From assembly GCF_003815035.1 (NCBI RefSeq), contig NZ_RKRK01000003.1, positions 245,273-309,272 on the forward strand: DNA of 64,000 nucleotides, read 5' to 3'. The stretch is from Abyssicoccus albus. Lineage in GTDB: Bacteria; Bacillota; Bacilli; Staphylococcales; Abyssicoccaceae. A model generated the notes under the pieces. The model saw only the letters and a program-made list of their open reading frames with translations, did no database searches and was not told the DNA's origin. Position numbers and translations under genes: made by a program. Below are positions 50,241-60,400 of the stretch, in pieces; positions within the stretch are counted from its first letter, which is position 1; each line of letters opens with the position of its first letter.

Positions 50241-52622
50241 TTATGGAAAATGAATTATCATGTTTTTTTTATGATCAAAAGCAATAATACTTAAACATAT
50301 ATTTTTTACAATTTGTTCATACACTTTTAGCCTCATTTTCGCGTATGACTCTAATGCTACACGGTGATACTCACTCACAGCATTACGATGTCCATTTCGG
50401 TTGCTAACACTTGATTTAAGTTGTGATAATTGGTCCACTTGACGAATCCATACTGTATCCACCGCTTTTAATATTGATTTTTGTATGTACTCTTGATACA
50501 TTAAGTCATTTTTAATAATTTTTTTATTTTCATGAACTCTTTCATGAAATAATTCCATTAAAAATTGAATCGTATTGTCTTGATTACGTAAAACGTCTCG
50601 GCTGATCGTACTATTATATTGGAAGCTAATCGTTTTATAAATATAATTTAAAACATCTTGTGATGACAATTCTACATTAGAGTATACAAATCGTTTAAAA
50701 ACATCTTTAGCGATCTCATCAATGTTAAATTGATTAAAGTTACTTGAATTCAAAATGCGGTCACGTTCTTGATACACATACTTTCTCTGCATACTAATGC
50801 TTTTTTCATATTCATTCGACATCTCTCTAGCTGTCATTGCTTGTTCTTCTGATACAAGCTGAGCCTTTTTTACAAGTCGCTTTATTTTACGACTTAAAAG
50901 TTTACTACCTTCTATTTGATCTCGTGAGTCTACAAGATTTTGCTGACGACTTAATAATGCATCATCACTGTAGCGTTTAACAATATAGTCATCTAATGAA
51001 ATATATATTTGAGTTGTTCCAGGATCACCTTGACGACCAGATCGACCTCTCAGTTGTCGATCCAACCTAGAATTCTCCATATGCTCATTGATGACAACAT
51101 AAAGCCCACCTAATTCCAATGATTTTTTATCTAATTTAATATCTGTTCCACGTCCTGCCATACTCGTTGCTACAGTCACTGCTTTAAATTGACCAGCTTC
51201 TTTAATGATTTGAGCTTCTTTAGCAACATTTTGTGCAATCAACAAATTATTAGGTATGTTTTTTTTGAATAACGATTCTGAATAATATTCTGCCGCTTCA
51301 GCAGTTCTAGTAATTAATAAAATAGGTCGGCCTTCTGCATGAATTTGTTCAACATCTTTAATAATTTCAGTATTTTTAGATACTTTATCCAATAATACTT
51401 TATCATCTAAATCCGTCCTGATGACTGTTTGATCCGTAGGAATCTGAATCACTACTTTTGAATATAAGTCCGAAAATTCTCTTTCTCCAAGTTTTGCGGT
51501 GGCAGACATTCCCGAAAACGCTTTAAATTGCATGAATAAATTTTGAAAAGTAATCGTCGCCATCGCACTTAAATCAGGTGTAATTTTGACAGACTCTTTC
51601 GTTTCAAGTGCTTGATGTAACCCAGATTGAAGTTTTGTTCCAGTCAACATACGTCCAGTGTTTCGATCTATCAGAATGACTTCTCCATCTTTAACAAAAT
51701 AATCCATATTAAATTCAAATAAATATTTAGCACGTAATGACAGGTTAATAACTCTCACTAAATCAAAATGTTTTGGTGCATACAAATCTTCAACTTTAAA
51801 ATAATGTTCTGCTTTGTTCATACCACTTTCACTTAAGTAAATTTCATTTTGATCTTCATTATGATAATAATGGCTCGTCGTTAATGTATCGATAAATTCT
51901 TTCACATTTTGATAAAGATTTGATTGGACACGTGGAGAGCCTGAAATCACTAAAGGTGTCTGAGCCGCATCTAAAATAATTGAATCTATTTCATCAACTA
52001 AAGCATAATTTAACTCATCAATAAATTTTTTATTTTGATGATCAGCTAAGTTATCTATCAAATAATCAAAGCCTAAAATACCATTTGTCGTATAGATTAT
52101 ATCAGCTTTATAAATTTCTTGTTTTTCACCATCTCTATATTCATAACCCGGTATATCAACAAATCCTAACGTCGAATTCAACCCTAGATACTCATATAAA
52201 GGACTCATTTCTTCATAATCACGTTTAGCTAAATAACTATTAGTCGTAACTAAAAAATTGCCTTTTGATTTCAATGCTTTCAAATACAACGGCATTGTAG
52301 CAGTTAACGTTTTACCTTCACCTGTTTGCATTTCTGCAATATTACCACTATACATTGCTATCGCACCTAGTATTTGAACTTCTTTTGGGTATAAGCCGAT
52401 TACACGATAAGCTGCAACTCTACATACAGCATACGCTTCAGGAAGAATGTCCTCTAATGTTTCTCCAGCTAAAATTCTTTTCTTAAATTCAAAAGTCTTA
52501 TCTTGTAGTTCATTATCTTCTAATTTTTGAAATAGATTAGAATAATGAATTACCTTATTTAAGGTTCTTTTTAATTTTTCAAGCCGCCAATAATTAATTT
52601 GATCCTGAATTATTTTTTTCAT
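50241..52622 (-). CDS. secA2: Accessory Sec ATPase SecA2
   Basis: The 793-residue ATPase has Walker A AEMQTGEGKTLTATMPLYL, the DEAD-like VDEIDSIILDAAQTPLVISG, the helicase-type ATSMAGRGTDIKLD and RGRSGRQGDPGTT. It is shorter than housekeeping SecA and lacks the C-terminal Cys-rich zinc tail, which is typical of SecA2 in Gram-positives. It drives export of the glycosylated adhesin through SecY2. Its ATG overlaps the asp3 stop by 4 bp (ATGA). Confidence 0.96.
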   Translation of the reverse strand: MKKIIQDQINYWRLEKLKRTLNKVIHYSNLFQKLEDNELQDKTFEFKKRILAGETLEDILPEAYAVCRVAAYRVIGLYPKEVQILGAIAMYSGNIAEMQTGEGKTLTATMPLYLKALKSKGNFLVTTNSYLAKRDYEEMSPLYEYLGLNSTLGFVDIPGYEYRDGEKQEIYKADIIYTTNGILGFDYLIDNLADHQNKKFIDELNYALVDEIDSIILDAAQTPLVISGSPRVQSNLYQNVKEFIDTLTTSHYYHNEDQNEIYLSESGMNKAEHYFKVEDLYAPKHFDLVRVINLSLRAKYLFEFNMDYFVKDGEVILIDRNTGRMLTGTKLQSGLHQALETKESVKITPDLSAMATITFQNLFMQFKAFSGMSATAKLGEREFSDLYSKVVIQIPTDQTVIRTDLDDKVLLDKVSKNTEIIKDVEQIHAEGRPILLITRTAEAAEYYSESLFKKNIPNNLLIAQNVAKEAQIIKEAGQFKAVTVATSMAGRGTDIKLDKKSLELGGLYVVINEHMENSRLDRQLRGRSGRQGDPGTTQIYISLDDYIVKRYSDDALLSRQQNLVDSRDQIEGSKLLSRKIKRLVKKAQLVSEEQAMTAREMSNEYEKSISMQRKYVYQERDRILNSSNFNQFNIDEIAKDVFKRFVYSNVELSSQDVLNYIYKTISFQYNSTISRDVLRNQDNTIQFLMELFHERVHENKKIIKNDLMYQEYIQKSILKAVDTVWIRQVDQLSQLKSSVSNRNGHRNAVSEYHRVALESYAKMRLKVYEQIVKNICLSIIAFDHKKNMIIHFP

Positions 52623-53056
52623 GATGAATGCCTCATTTCTGTAATGGTCATATACTCAAAATAAAACCTTTCTACTGAAGCACTTAAAAGTTCAATACTA
52701 TATTCATAAGCATCTTCTGGATATATAAAAGAGAAATCATCCGTTGTCACCGTCATAGAATCAATAATCGATTTATACCTTCTATAAAACTTAATTTTCA
52801 AATAAACACTATTTTTAGGAGTTGACTCTACCTTGATCTCTAATTTGTAATGATATCCTCTTTTTAATATAGGTAAAGAAGGCACTAATCTCGTACTAAA
52901 GTATTGAGAGGTCATAAACCATTCATGAATGACGGTACCTGAAGGCATCAACAAGTTTTCAAACATTACACCTTTATCAAACTCTATACAAGATCCATAC
53001 ATAAATGTATTTTTATCTATTGAGTCCCAATTCACAATGTATTTATTATCGATCAT
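52619..53056 (-). CDS. asp3: Accessory Sec system protein Asp3
   Basis: The 145-residue beta-rich protein contains MPSGTVIHEWFMTSQYFSTR and LKRGYHYKLEIKVESTPKNS, as in Asp3. Asp3 forms a complex with Asp1 and Asp2 that guides the adhesin to SecA2. The start at 53056 (MIDNKYIVNW) follows GGGAGA and overlaps the asp2 end by 11 bp. A more upstream ATG at 53071 lies in the ribosome site. Confidence 0.9.
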   Translation of the reverse strand: MIDNKYIVNWDSIDKNTFMYGSCIEFDKGVMFENLLMPSGTVIHEWFMTSQYFSTRLVPSLPILKRGYHYKLEIKVESTPKNSVYLKIKFYRRYKSIIDSMTVTTDDFSFIYPEDAYEYSIELLSASVERFYFEYMTITEMRHSS

Positions 53057-54596
53057 AAGGTTGTCTCCCAAATTTAGTTTCTAACATTATATTGTAAAAG
53101 TGAATAAACCACTGGTTTATCGTTGAAGAATCATCATTATGACGGCCGGCAATCCCACGACTAATGACTTTTATTTGTCTACTTGATAATAAATTTAGTA
53201 AATTATCAAAAGCGTATAAATCATAATCATCATTGATCATATATGATATCGCAATCGTCGTATATTTTAAATCTGATTGTTCCAACACGTTCCAAAATCT
53301 GTCGTTCAATTGTTCTATATGATTAACAGACATCCCACCTGTCAAACTGAGTAATATATCATTTGCTGTCCCGAAATCATTTGGCCTCAAAATCTTCATA
53401 TTCTCCGCTACAGTACCTATATTAATTAAAGGCTTACCAGCGATAATAGCTGCTGGCTTGAGTTGTGCTCCATAGTATAACGCTCCAAATGAACCCATCG
53501 ATAATCCAGATAAAATAACTTCATTCTCTTTAAATCCTAAATGATTTAAAGTGTTACGAATTGTATTTATTATCGTTTGTTCATATTCCTCTGATCCTAA
53601 ATAAAATGACCCGCCTTCTAATCTAGGATCTGCTATGAGTAAAAAGGGGGCTTTGAATAAATTCATTAAAAAGTAACCTTCAAAACCTTCTGCAGATCGA
53701 TAACCACTAAAGTATACATTGAGTGGTGGTTTTAAGTCACCAGGATGAAAGTATGAAATAAACTCTTCTCCTCTTGAATCATGATGCCGCTTTCCTCCTA
53801 ATAGAAATTCGCCAAATTCCAATCTACTCCAACGTCTATGAATAGGACCAACAGATACTTTACCTTGACCGACAACTTCTAATGATAATGCAAAATAAGC
53901 TTCATGGTCTTGTCTTTCAAACCTCAAAGGTTCATTCAGGTCATTTAACAGAACTTTGAAATCATACTCAATACTGTCAATAGACCCTCCTGATATATAA
54001 TAAAAATGTAAATAGACTTCCAAATCGCCTTCGATTTTGATTTCAGGCCATATTTCTAAAACACGGTCTTTCTCATAAAATATATTATATCTCCATGTTG
54101 CTACTTGAGTTAATTCATCGCCAAAATTACCTTCTAATATAACCTCTTTATTCCCAAAATATTGAACATTTCCTTGGAAATTTTTATTGACGATTAATCC
54201 TTTCGGGTGTATTTTATCTCCATATTGTCCAACATATGCAATGGACTTAATTTTCTCTATATATTCATCAAATCCATTGTATTCAATGCTTCGGATAAAC
54301 ATGTCATATGTCAATTGTAAATCTTTATAGTCATTCCAATAATCATTATGAACATAAGTGTTATAAGGTTTAATGAGGTTTTTTATCACTTTAAAAATTT
54401 CATCATTAAGGTGATTTTCTATAAGTATTAAGTCAAAGGCTTTAGCTTTTTTCAAAAAAGGCTGTATATTTGAAATTAAATCTTCCGAAACTAATGTCTC
54501 AGCTTTAACAAATAGCCAATAATATTTAGATTGATCTTCAAAGTAAGATTGATAACTAGTATGACCTATTTGTAAAACTTTAAAGATTTTCTTCAT
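53046..54596 (-). CDS. asp2: Accessory Sec system protein Asp2, acetyltransferase-like
   Basis: The product of about 516 residues has an N-terminal carbohydrate-binding-like region and a C-terminal alpha/beta-hydrolase-type domain with nucleophile motif SGLSMGSFGALYYGAQL near residue 365. The late His in GIAGRHNDDSST is a candidate for the triad. In streptococci this triad of Asp2 acetylates GlcNAc on the adhesin. The residues are kept here, so the same activity is likely. The ATG at 54596 fits AGAAGG; the GTG 9 bases before is inside that site. It overlaps asp1 by 17 bp. Confidence 0.93.
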   Translation of the reverse strand: MKKIFKVLQIGHTSYQSYFEDQSKYYWLFVKAETLVSEDLISNIQPFLKKAKAFDLILIENHLNDEIFKVIKNLIKPYNTYVHNDYWNDYKDLQLTYDMFIRSIEYNGFDEYIEKIKSIAYVGQYGDKIHPKGLIVNKNFQGNVQYFGNKEVILEGNFGDELTQVATWRYNIFYEKDRVLEIWPEIKIEGDLEVYLHFYYISGGSIDSIEYDFKVLLNDLNEPLRFERQDHEAYFALSLEVVGQGKVSVGPIHRRWSRLEFGEFLLGGKRHHDSRGEEFISYFHPGDLKPPLNVYFSGYRSAEGFEGYFLMNLFKAPFLLIADPRLEGGSFYLGSEEYEQTIINTIRNTLNHLGFKENEVILSGLSMGSFGALYYGAQLKPAAIIAGKPLINIGTVAENMKILRPNDFGTANDILLSLTGGMSVNHIEQLNDRFWNVLEQSDLKYTTIAISYMINDDYDLYAFDNLLNLLSSRQIKVISRGIAGRHNDDSSTINQWFIHFYNIMLETKFGRQPYDR

Positions 54597-56097
54597 AATA
54601 CGCACCTTCTATAAATGAATCTAATTTCTCAATAATTCTTTCCGATGAAAAATGTTTCACCAGTTCAAATGTAAAAGCTCTTGAAACATTCCAATGTTTC
54701 AACACTGTTAAATAGTATTTCAACGCATCTGTCAACTGCTCATCATGTTCTACAATTAATCCATTCATGCGCTGTACAACATAATCAGTCTCACTATTGT
54801 TTATTTGAGGAATGCCCGCACTAATAGCACAAATTTGTAAAAATAAATCAGGTTCATCTTTTAGGTCTATCATCAATCTTAATTTTTTTATACACTGAAT
54901 GACATCAACTTCAAAAGGTAATGAAATCACTTCAATCGCTTTCTTTTTTTCTCTCATTTCATTTGTTAATAACTCATTATCATCTTCTAATTCAATGAAA
55001 TACTGATTGATTTTATTGATTTTATCATTTAAATAATTAAAATTACTTTTGCTATTTCTTGTCATTAATTGTACTTTCATATCATCATGTTCGCGTATAA
55101 ATTCAAATAACAAATCAATTATAAAAAGTAATCTATTTTGTTCTAAATCATCTATATTTAATCCTATATGTGTTGTATATAATTGATTGCTTAAACTAAT
55201 GATTGATTGAGTATTAAAAGGTGTTATTCTCATTAAGTCTCGATGTTTACTTTTGAGTTTACTTTCATTTTTCTTCAAATCAACAACCCAATGATTCGCA
55301 TGTTCCATTGTTGGAATAGTCTCTAGTAAATTATGACTATTTCTTTGATCAAAAATAGAATAAGTTAAATTACATGACATCATCAAAGAGTTCAAAATAT
55401 CATTATGATTTATATCACTTGCTACAATCATTTTATACTCTTTATTAACATATTTAGAGAGGTATTCTTTTATCACCTCAACCATGGATGAATAATGACT
55501 ATAGTCAAAACGATGAATAAATTTCTGGGCTACATAAACATCATTTGATTCAATTTTTTCAGTTAATATGACCTCTCCAGTCTCAGTTAAATACTCAATA
55601 TACTCATCTTCTCCATAATATTGCCTTTGAGAAACAAACCCTCTGTCATCATATACTGAACGGTATACCCGTTGATTATCTAAATAACGATCAATCCATA
55701 CAATATAACCTATTGGTGAGAAATGAATGGTTTCAAACTCGGAACTAGATATAATACATCTCACTACATATGGTGTATATATAAAAGTTGTATTCTCCGG
55801 CCAATTTAAATCATTTATATTAATTGGATTGGGCTCTTTTGCTTGAATTAATTGAATCTCATCAAACACTGACCAATATGAGCACTCAAACAGTTGATTT
55901 CGATGTAAAAAAGTACGTAAATCTGGGAAATGATTAAGAATTAGCATTTTAAATTTACTATTATTTCGAAAATACATCCCCATTAAACTGACCATATCAT
56001 CAAATTCACTTTTAGAATAGACATTGTCATAATACGGCCTAGCATGACTTCGCCACCATTTTTTATCAATATACCAAGCTGGAACAAAATATTTCAT
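54580..56097 (-). CDS. asp1: Accessory Sec system protein Asp1
   Basis: The 505-residue product begins MKYFVPAWYIDKKWWRSHAR, the usual Asp1 start, and has a GT-B-like fold without catalytic residues. Asp1 binds Asp2 and Asp3 and supports export of the adhesin. The start at 56097 follows TAGGGG. The upstream TTG/ATG would overlap secY2. It lies 8 bp after the secY2 stop. Confidence 0.92.
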   Translation of the reverse strand: MKYFVPAWYIDKKWWRSHARPYYDNVYSKSEFDDMVSLMGMYFRNNSKFKMLILNHFPDLRTFLHRNQLFECSYWSVFDEIQLIQAKEPNPININDLNWPENTTFIYTPYVVRCIISSSEFETIHFSPIGYIVWIDRYLDNQRVYRSVYDDRGFVSQRQYYGEDEYIEYLTETGEVILTEKIESNDVYVAQKFIHRFDYSHYSSMVEVIKEYLSKYVNKEYKMIVASDINHNDILNSLMMSCNLTYSIFDQRNSHNLLETIPTMEHANHWVVDLKKNESKLKSKHRDLMRITPFNTQSIISLSNQLYTTHIGLNIDDLEQNRLLFIIDLLFEFIREHDDMKVQLMTRNSKSNFNYLNDKINKINQYFIELEDDNELLTNEMREKKKAIEVISLPFEVDVIQCIKKLRLMIDLKDEPDLFLQICAISAGIPQINNSETDYVVQRMNGLIVEHDEQLTDALKYYLTVLKHWNVSRAFTFELVKHFSSERIIEKLDSFIEGAYYEENL

Positions 56098-56105
56098 ATA
56101 ATCCC

Positions 56106-57317
56106 CTACCAATATTTTTTAAAGAAACCTTCATATTTATCAAAGTACAACATAGTTCTTACGGTCTCATTCATATTCAAACCAATGTAAACTATCATTA
56201 TGACTTGAATGGCTAAATAAACTTCAACAGAAACTTTAGGGTATAATAATGTCATAAACAATGGAATTCCGATAATTAATGTTACAACTGAAGCACCCAC
56301 AAGACTAATAATACGTGCTTTTTGCATAATGAATTTTTCAGTATCTTTACCAGGTCTTATATAATGAAAATAGTTTCCACTTTTTTCGAACATTTCAGCT
56401 TTCATTTTCGGGTTTAACATAAATATGGATAACCAATAGTTGAATAAAAATAACATAATAATAAAAGTAAAAATCCCTATCGGATTAGTAAAACTAAAAA
56501 TTATTGAGCTCACATCAGATTGACCATTTAAAACCTTAACAATAAAGTCTAAAACATATCTTAAAACTAGAAACAAACTAATTGCAATCATAATTGATAG
56601 GCTCCCCGAAGGATTTAGTTTCCATGCTACAAAAGGTTTTTGATACGGCTCAGAAACCGTCATTATATCTTCATACTGTAGTCTATATTCTGATAGTTCC
56701 AATATGAGTAATATCACAATTGCCATTAAAATACTGATAAATGCTACGAGCAAGACGACCCACGGCATCTCAATTAATGTTGACGACTGCCTAATAAAAC
56801 TTTTAATAATGCTAATAAAAACAATAGGCATTGCCCCAGCAATTCCATATATTGCATTTAAATCAGCAAACCATATAAGCATCATAGAGCCTGTAACCAA
56901 AATTAAAATGACCAGCCACTGGTCGTAATTTTGATCAGGTTGTTCAGCATATGCTTGTCTAACTAAAAATATTGCTTGAATAATAGAAAGTAATAAGGCT
57001 AACATCTTTTCTCTAATACTTCTTTCAAATCGTGTCATTTTCATTATTTTTTTAGGGAATTTATAATAATATAAGCTTGTAAAGATCATTGCAGTGAGCC
57101 ATGGCCCTAACCCCAGTGAAAAAACATTAATAATATCATAACTCGCTCCAAAATTTGCAGCATTCATTTTGAATAATTCATCCATCGTATCAATCCCAGG
57201 AGAATCTAGCAGCACAACTCTATTCCCAAAAATAAAAATAGCTAATATAAAACAAGTAAACAATAATCGTCTAAGTACAACTTTCCGTTCGCTTACTTCA
57301 ATATAGTCATTAGTCAT
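56106..57317 (-). CDS. secY2: Accessory Sec channel protein SecY2
   Basis: The product of about 403 residues has ten membrane helices and the SecY plan (FSLGLGPWLTAMIFTSLYYY resembles SecY helix 2). It lacks the longer cytoplasmic loops of housekeeping SecY. It forms the dedicated pore for the serine-rich adhesin. The start at 57317 (MTNDYIEVSERKVVLRRL) follows GAGGT. It is the first gene after the adhesin and its terminator hairpin, so read-through or its own promoter must express it. Confidence 0.94.
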   Translation of the reverse strand: MTNDYIEVSERKVVLRRLLFTCFILAIFIFGNRVVLLDSPGIDTMDELFKMNAANFGASYDIINVFSLGLGPWLTAMIFTSLYYYKFPKKIMKMTRFERSIREKMLALLLSIIQAIFLVRQAYAEQPDQNYDQWLVILILVTGSMMLIWFADLNAIYGIAGAMPIVFISIIKSFIRQSSTLIEMPWVVLLVAFISILMAIVILLILELSEYRLQYEDIMTVSEPYQKPFVAWKLNPSGSLSIMIAISLFLVLRYVLDFIVKVLNGQSDVSSIIFSFTNPIGIFTFIIMLFLFNYWLSIFMLNPKMKAEMFEKSGNYFHYIRPGKDTEKFIMQKARIISLVGASVVTLIIGIPLFMTLLYPKVSVEVYLAIQVIMIVYIGLNMNETVRTMLYFDKYEGFFKKYW

Positions 57318-57382
57318 CACGAAAACCTCTACGATCGTCATTTTATTTCAAAATTCATTATAATTATTACTTATATAAAATT

Positions 57383-57424
57383 AAAATACAAACACACAGT
57401 ATTAAAATAGCGTGTTTGTATTTT
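57383..57424 (-). terminator. Hairpin between the serine-rich adhesin gene and secY2
   Basis: A perfect 13-bp stem (57383-57395 and 57412-57424) with a 16-base loop lies 12 bp after the adhesin stop, with T runs on the minus strand. Partial termination here would give more adhesin mRNA than secretion-gene mRNA. Confidence 0.8.
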
Positions 57425-57435
57425 TAATTAACTTT

Positions 57436-60400
57436 TTATGATCTTTCAGCATCATCATTATTTTTTTTCTTTTTCTTGAGTAATCCTAAACCGACTAACA
57501 ATGAAGCAATTCCAGATATTATCGTGTTATTACTTTCTCCAGTAAATGGAAGTATATCCTCTGAAGGTTTTTCTTTTTCATTAACTCCTATAGAACTGTC
57601 TTTGTTAGAAATAGATTCACTTACTGAGCCACTTGTTGATTCACTCATTGAACCGCTTGTCGATTCACTCACTGAACCAGATGTCGACTCACTCACTGAG
57701 CCGCTTGTTGACTCACTCACTGAACCGCTTGTCGATTCACTGATTGATGTCGACTCACTCACTGAACCAGATGTTGATTCACTGATTGAACCAGATGTCG
57801 ACTCATTCACTGAGCCACTTGTTGACTCACTCATTGAACCGCTTGTCGATTCACTGATTGATGTCGACTCACTGATTGAGCCAGATGTTGATTCGCTAAT
57901 TGAACCGCTTGTTGATTCACTCACTGAACCAGATGTTGACTCACTCATTGAACCGCTTGTCGATTCACTGATTGATCCAGATGTTGATTCACTGATTGAA
58001 CCAGATGTCGACTCACTCATTGAACCAGATGTTGATTCACTGATTGAACCGCTTGTTGACTCACTGATTGATCCACTTGTTGATTCGCTGATTGAACCAG
58101 ATGTCGACTCACTCACTGAGCCACTTGTTGATTCACTGATTGAACCAGATGTTGACTCACTCACTGAGCCACTTGTTGATTCACTAATCGAACCACTTGT
58201 TGATTCACTGATTGAACCAGATGTCGACTCACTCACTGAGCCACTTGTTGATTCACTGATTGAACCAGACGTTGACTCACTCACTGAGCCACTTGTTGAT
58301 TCACTGATCGAACCGTTTGTTGACTCACTGATTGAACCACTTGTCGACTCACTCACTGAGCCACTTGTTGACTCACTGGTCGAACCAGATGTTGACTCGC
58401 TGATTGAGCCACTTGTTGATTCACTCACTGAGCCAGATGTCGATTCACTCATTGAGCCACTTGTTGATTCACTCACTGAACCAGATGTTGACTCGCTCAC
58501 TGAACCACTTGTTGATTCACTGATCGAACCGCTTGTTGACTCACTGATTGAACCAGATGTTGACTCACTCACTGAGCCACTTGTTGACTCACTGATTGAA
58601 CCACTTGTTGATTCACTGATCGAACCGCTTGTTGACTCGCTGATTGAGCCACTTGTTGATTCACTCACTGATCCACTTGTTGATTCACTGATTGAACCGC
58701 TTGTCGATTCACTAATCGAGCCGCTTGTTGATTCACTAATCGAGCCGCTTGTTGATTCACTGATTGATCCACTTGTTGACTCACTCACTGATCCACTTGT
58801 TGATTCACTAATCGAACCACTCGTTGATTCACTAATCGAACCGCTTGTTGACTCACTCACTGATCCACTTGTTGACTCACTGATTGAACCGCTTGTCGAT
58901 TCGCTGATTGAACCAGATGTCGACTCACTCACTGAGCCACTTGTTGATTCACTAATCGAACCACTTGTTGATTCACTGATTGAGCCAGATGTTGACTCAC
59001 TCACTGAACCACTTGTCGACTCACTCACTGAACCACTTGTCGACTCACTCACTGAACCAGATGTTGACTCACTAATTGAGCCACTTGTTGATTCGCTGAT
59101 TGAGCCAGATGTTGACTCGCTAATTGAACCGCTTGTTGATTCACTCACTGATCCACTTGTTGACTCACTGATTGAACCAGATGTCGACTCACTCACTGAA
59201 CCACTTGTCGACTCACTCACTGAACCAGATGTTGATTCGCTCACTGATCCGCTTGTTGACTCACTCACTGAACCGCTTGTTGATTCACTCACTGAACCAG
59301 ATGTTGATTCACTGATTGAACCGCTTGTCGATTCACTCACTGAGCCACTTGTTGACTCGCTGATTGATCCACTTGTTGATTCACTGATTGAACCGCTTGT
59401 TGATTCACTCACTGAACCACTTGTCGACTCACTCACTGAACCAGATGTTGATTCGCTCACTGAACCGCTTGTTGACTCACTCACTGATCCGCTTGTTGAC
59501 TCACTCACTGATCCGCTTGTTGACTCACTCACTGATCCGCTTGTTGATTCACTCACTGATCCGCTTGTTGATTCACTCATTGAACCAGATGTTGACTCAC
59601 TCACTGAACCACTTGTTGACTCGCTGATTGAGCCACTTGTTGACTCACTAATCGAACCGCTTGTTGATTCACTCACTGAACCAGATGTTGATTCACTGAT
59701 TGAACCGCTTGTCGATTCACTCACTGAGCCACTTGTTGACTCGCTGATTGAGCCACTTGTTGATTCACTGATTGAACCAGATGTCGATTCACTCACTGAA
59801 CCACTTGTTGATTCACTCACTGATCCGCTTGTTGACTCACTCACTGAACCACTTGTTGATTCACTCACTGATCCGCTTGTTGATTCACTCACTGATCCGC
59901 TTGTTGATTCACTGATTGAGCCAGATGTCGACTCACTCACTGAACCAGATGTTGATTCACTAATTGAGCCACTTGTTGATTCACTCACTGAGCCAGATGT
60001 TGATTCACTAATCGAACCACTTGTTGACTCACTAATCGATCCACTTGTTGATTCACTGATTGAACCGCTTGTTGACTCGCTAATTGAACCGCTTGTTGAT
60101 TCACTCACTGAACCAGATGTTGACTCACTAATTGAGCCACTTGTTGATTCGCTGATTGAGCCAGATGTTGACTCGCTAATTGAACCGCTTGTTGATTCAC
60201 TCACTGAACCAGATGTTGATTCACTAATCGAACCACTTGTTGACTCACTAATCGATCCACTTGTTGATTCACTGATTGAACCGCTTGTTGACTCACTCAC
60301 TGAACCACTTGTCGACTCACTCACTGAACCAGATGTTGATTCGCTCACTGAACCGCTTGTTGATTCACTCACTGAACCGCTTGTTGACTCACTAATCGAA

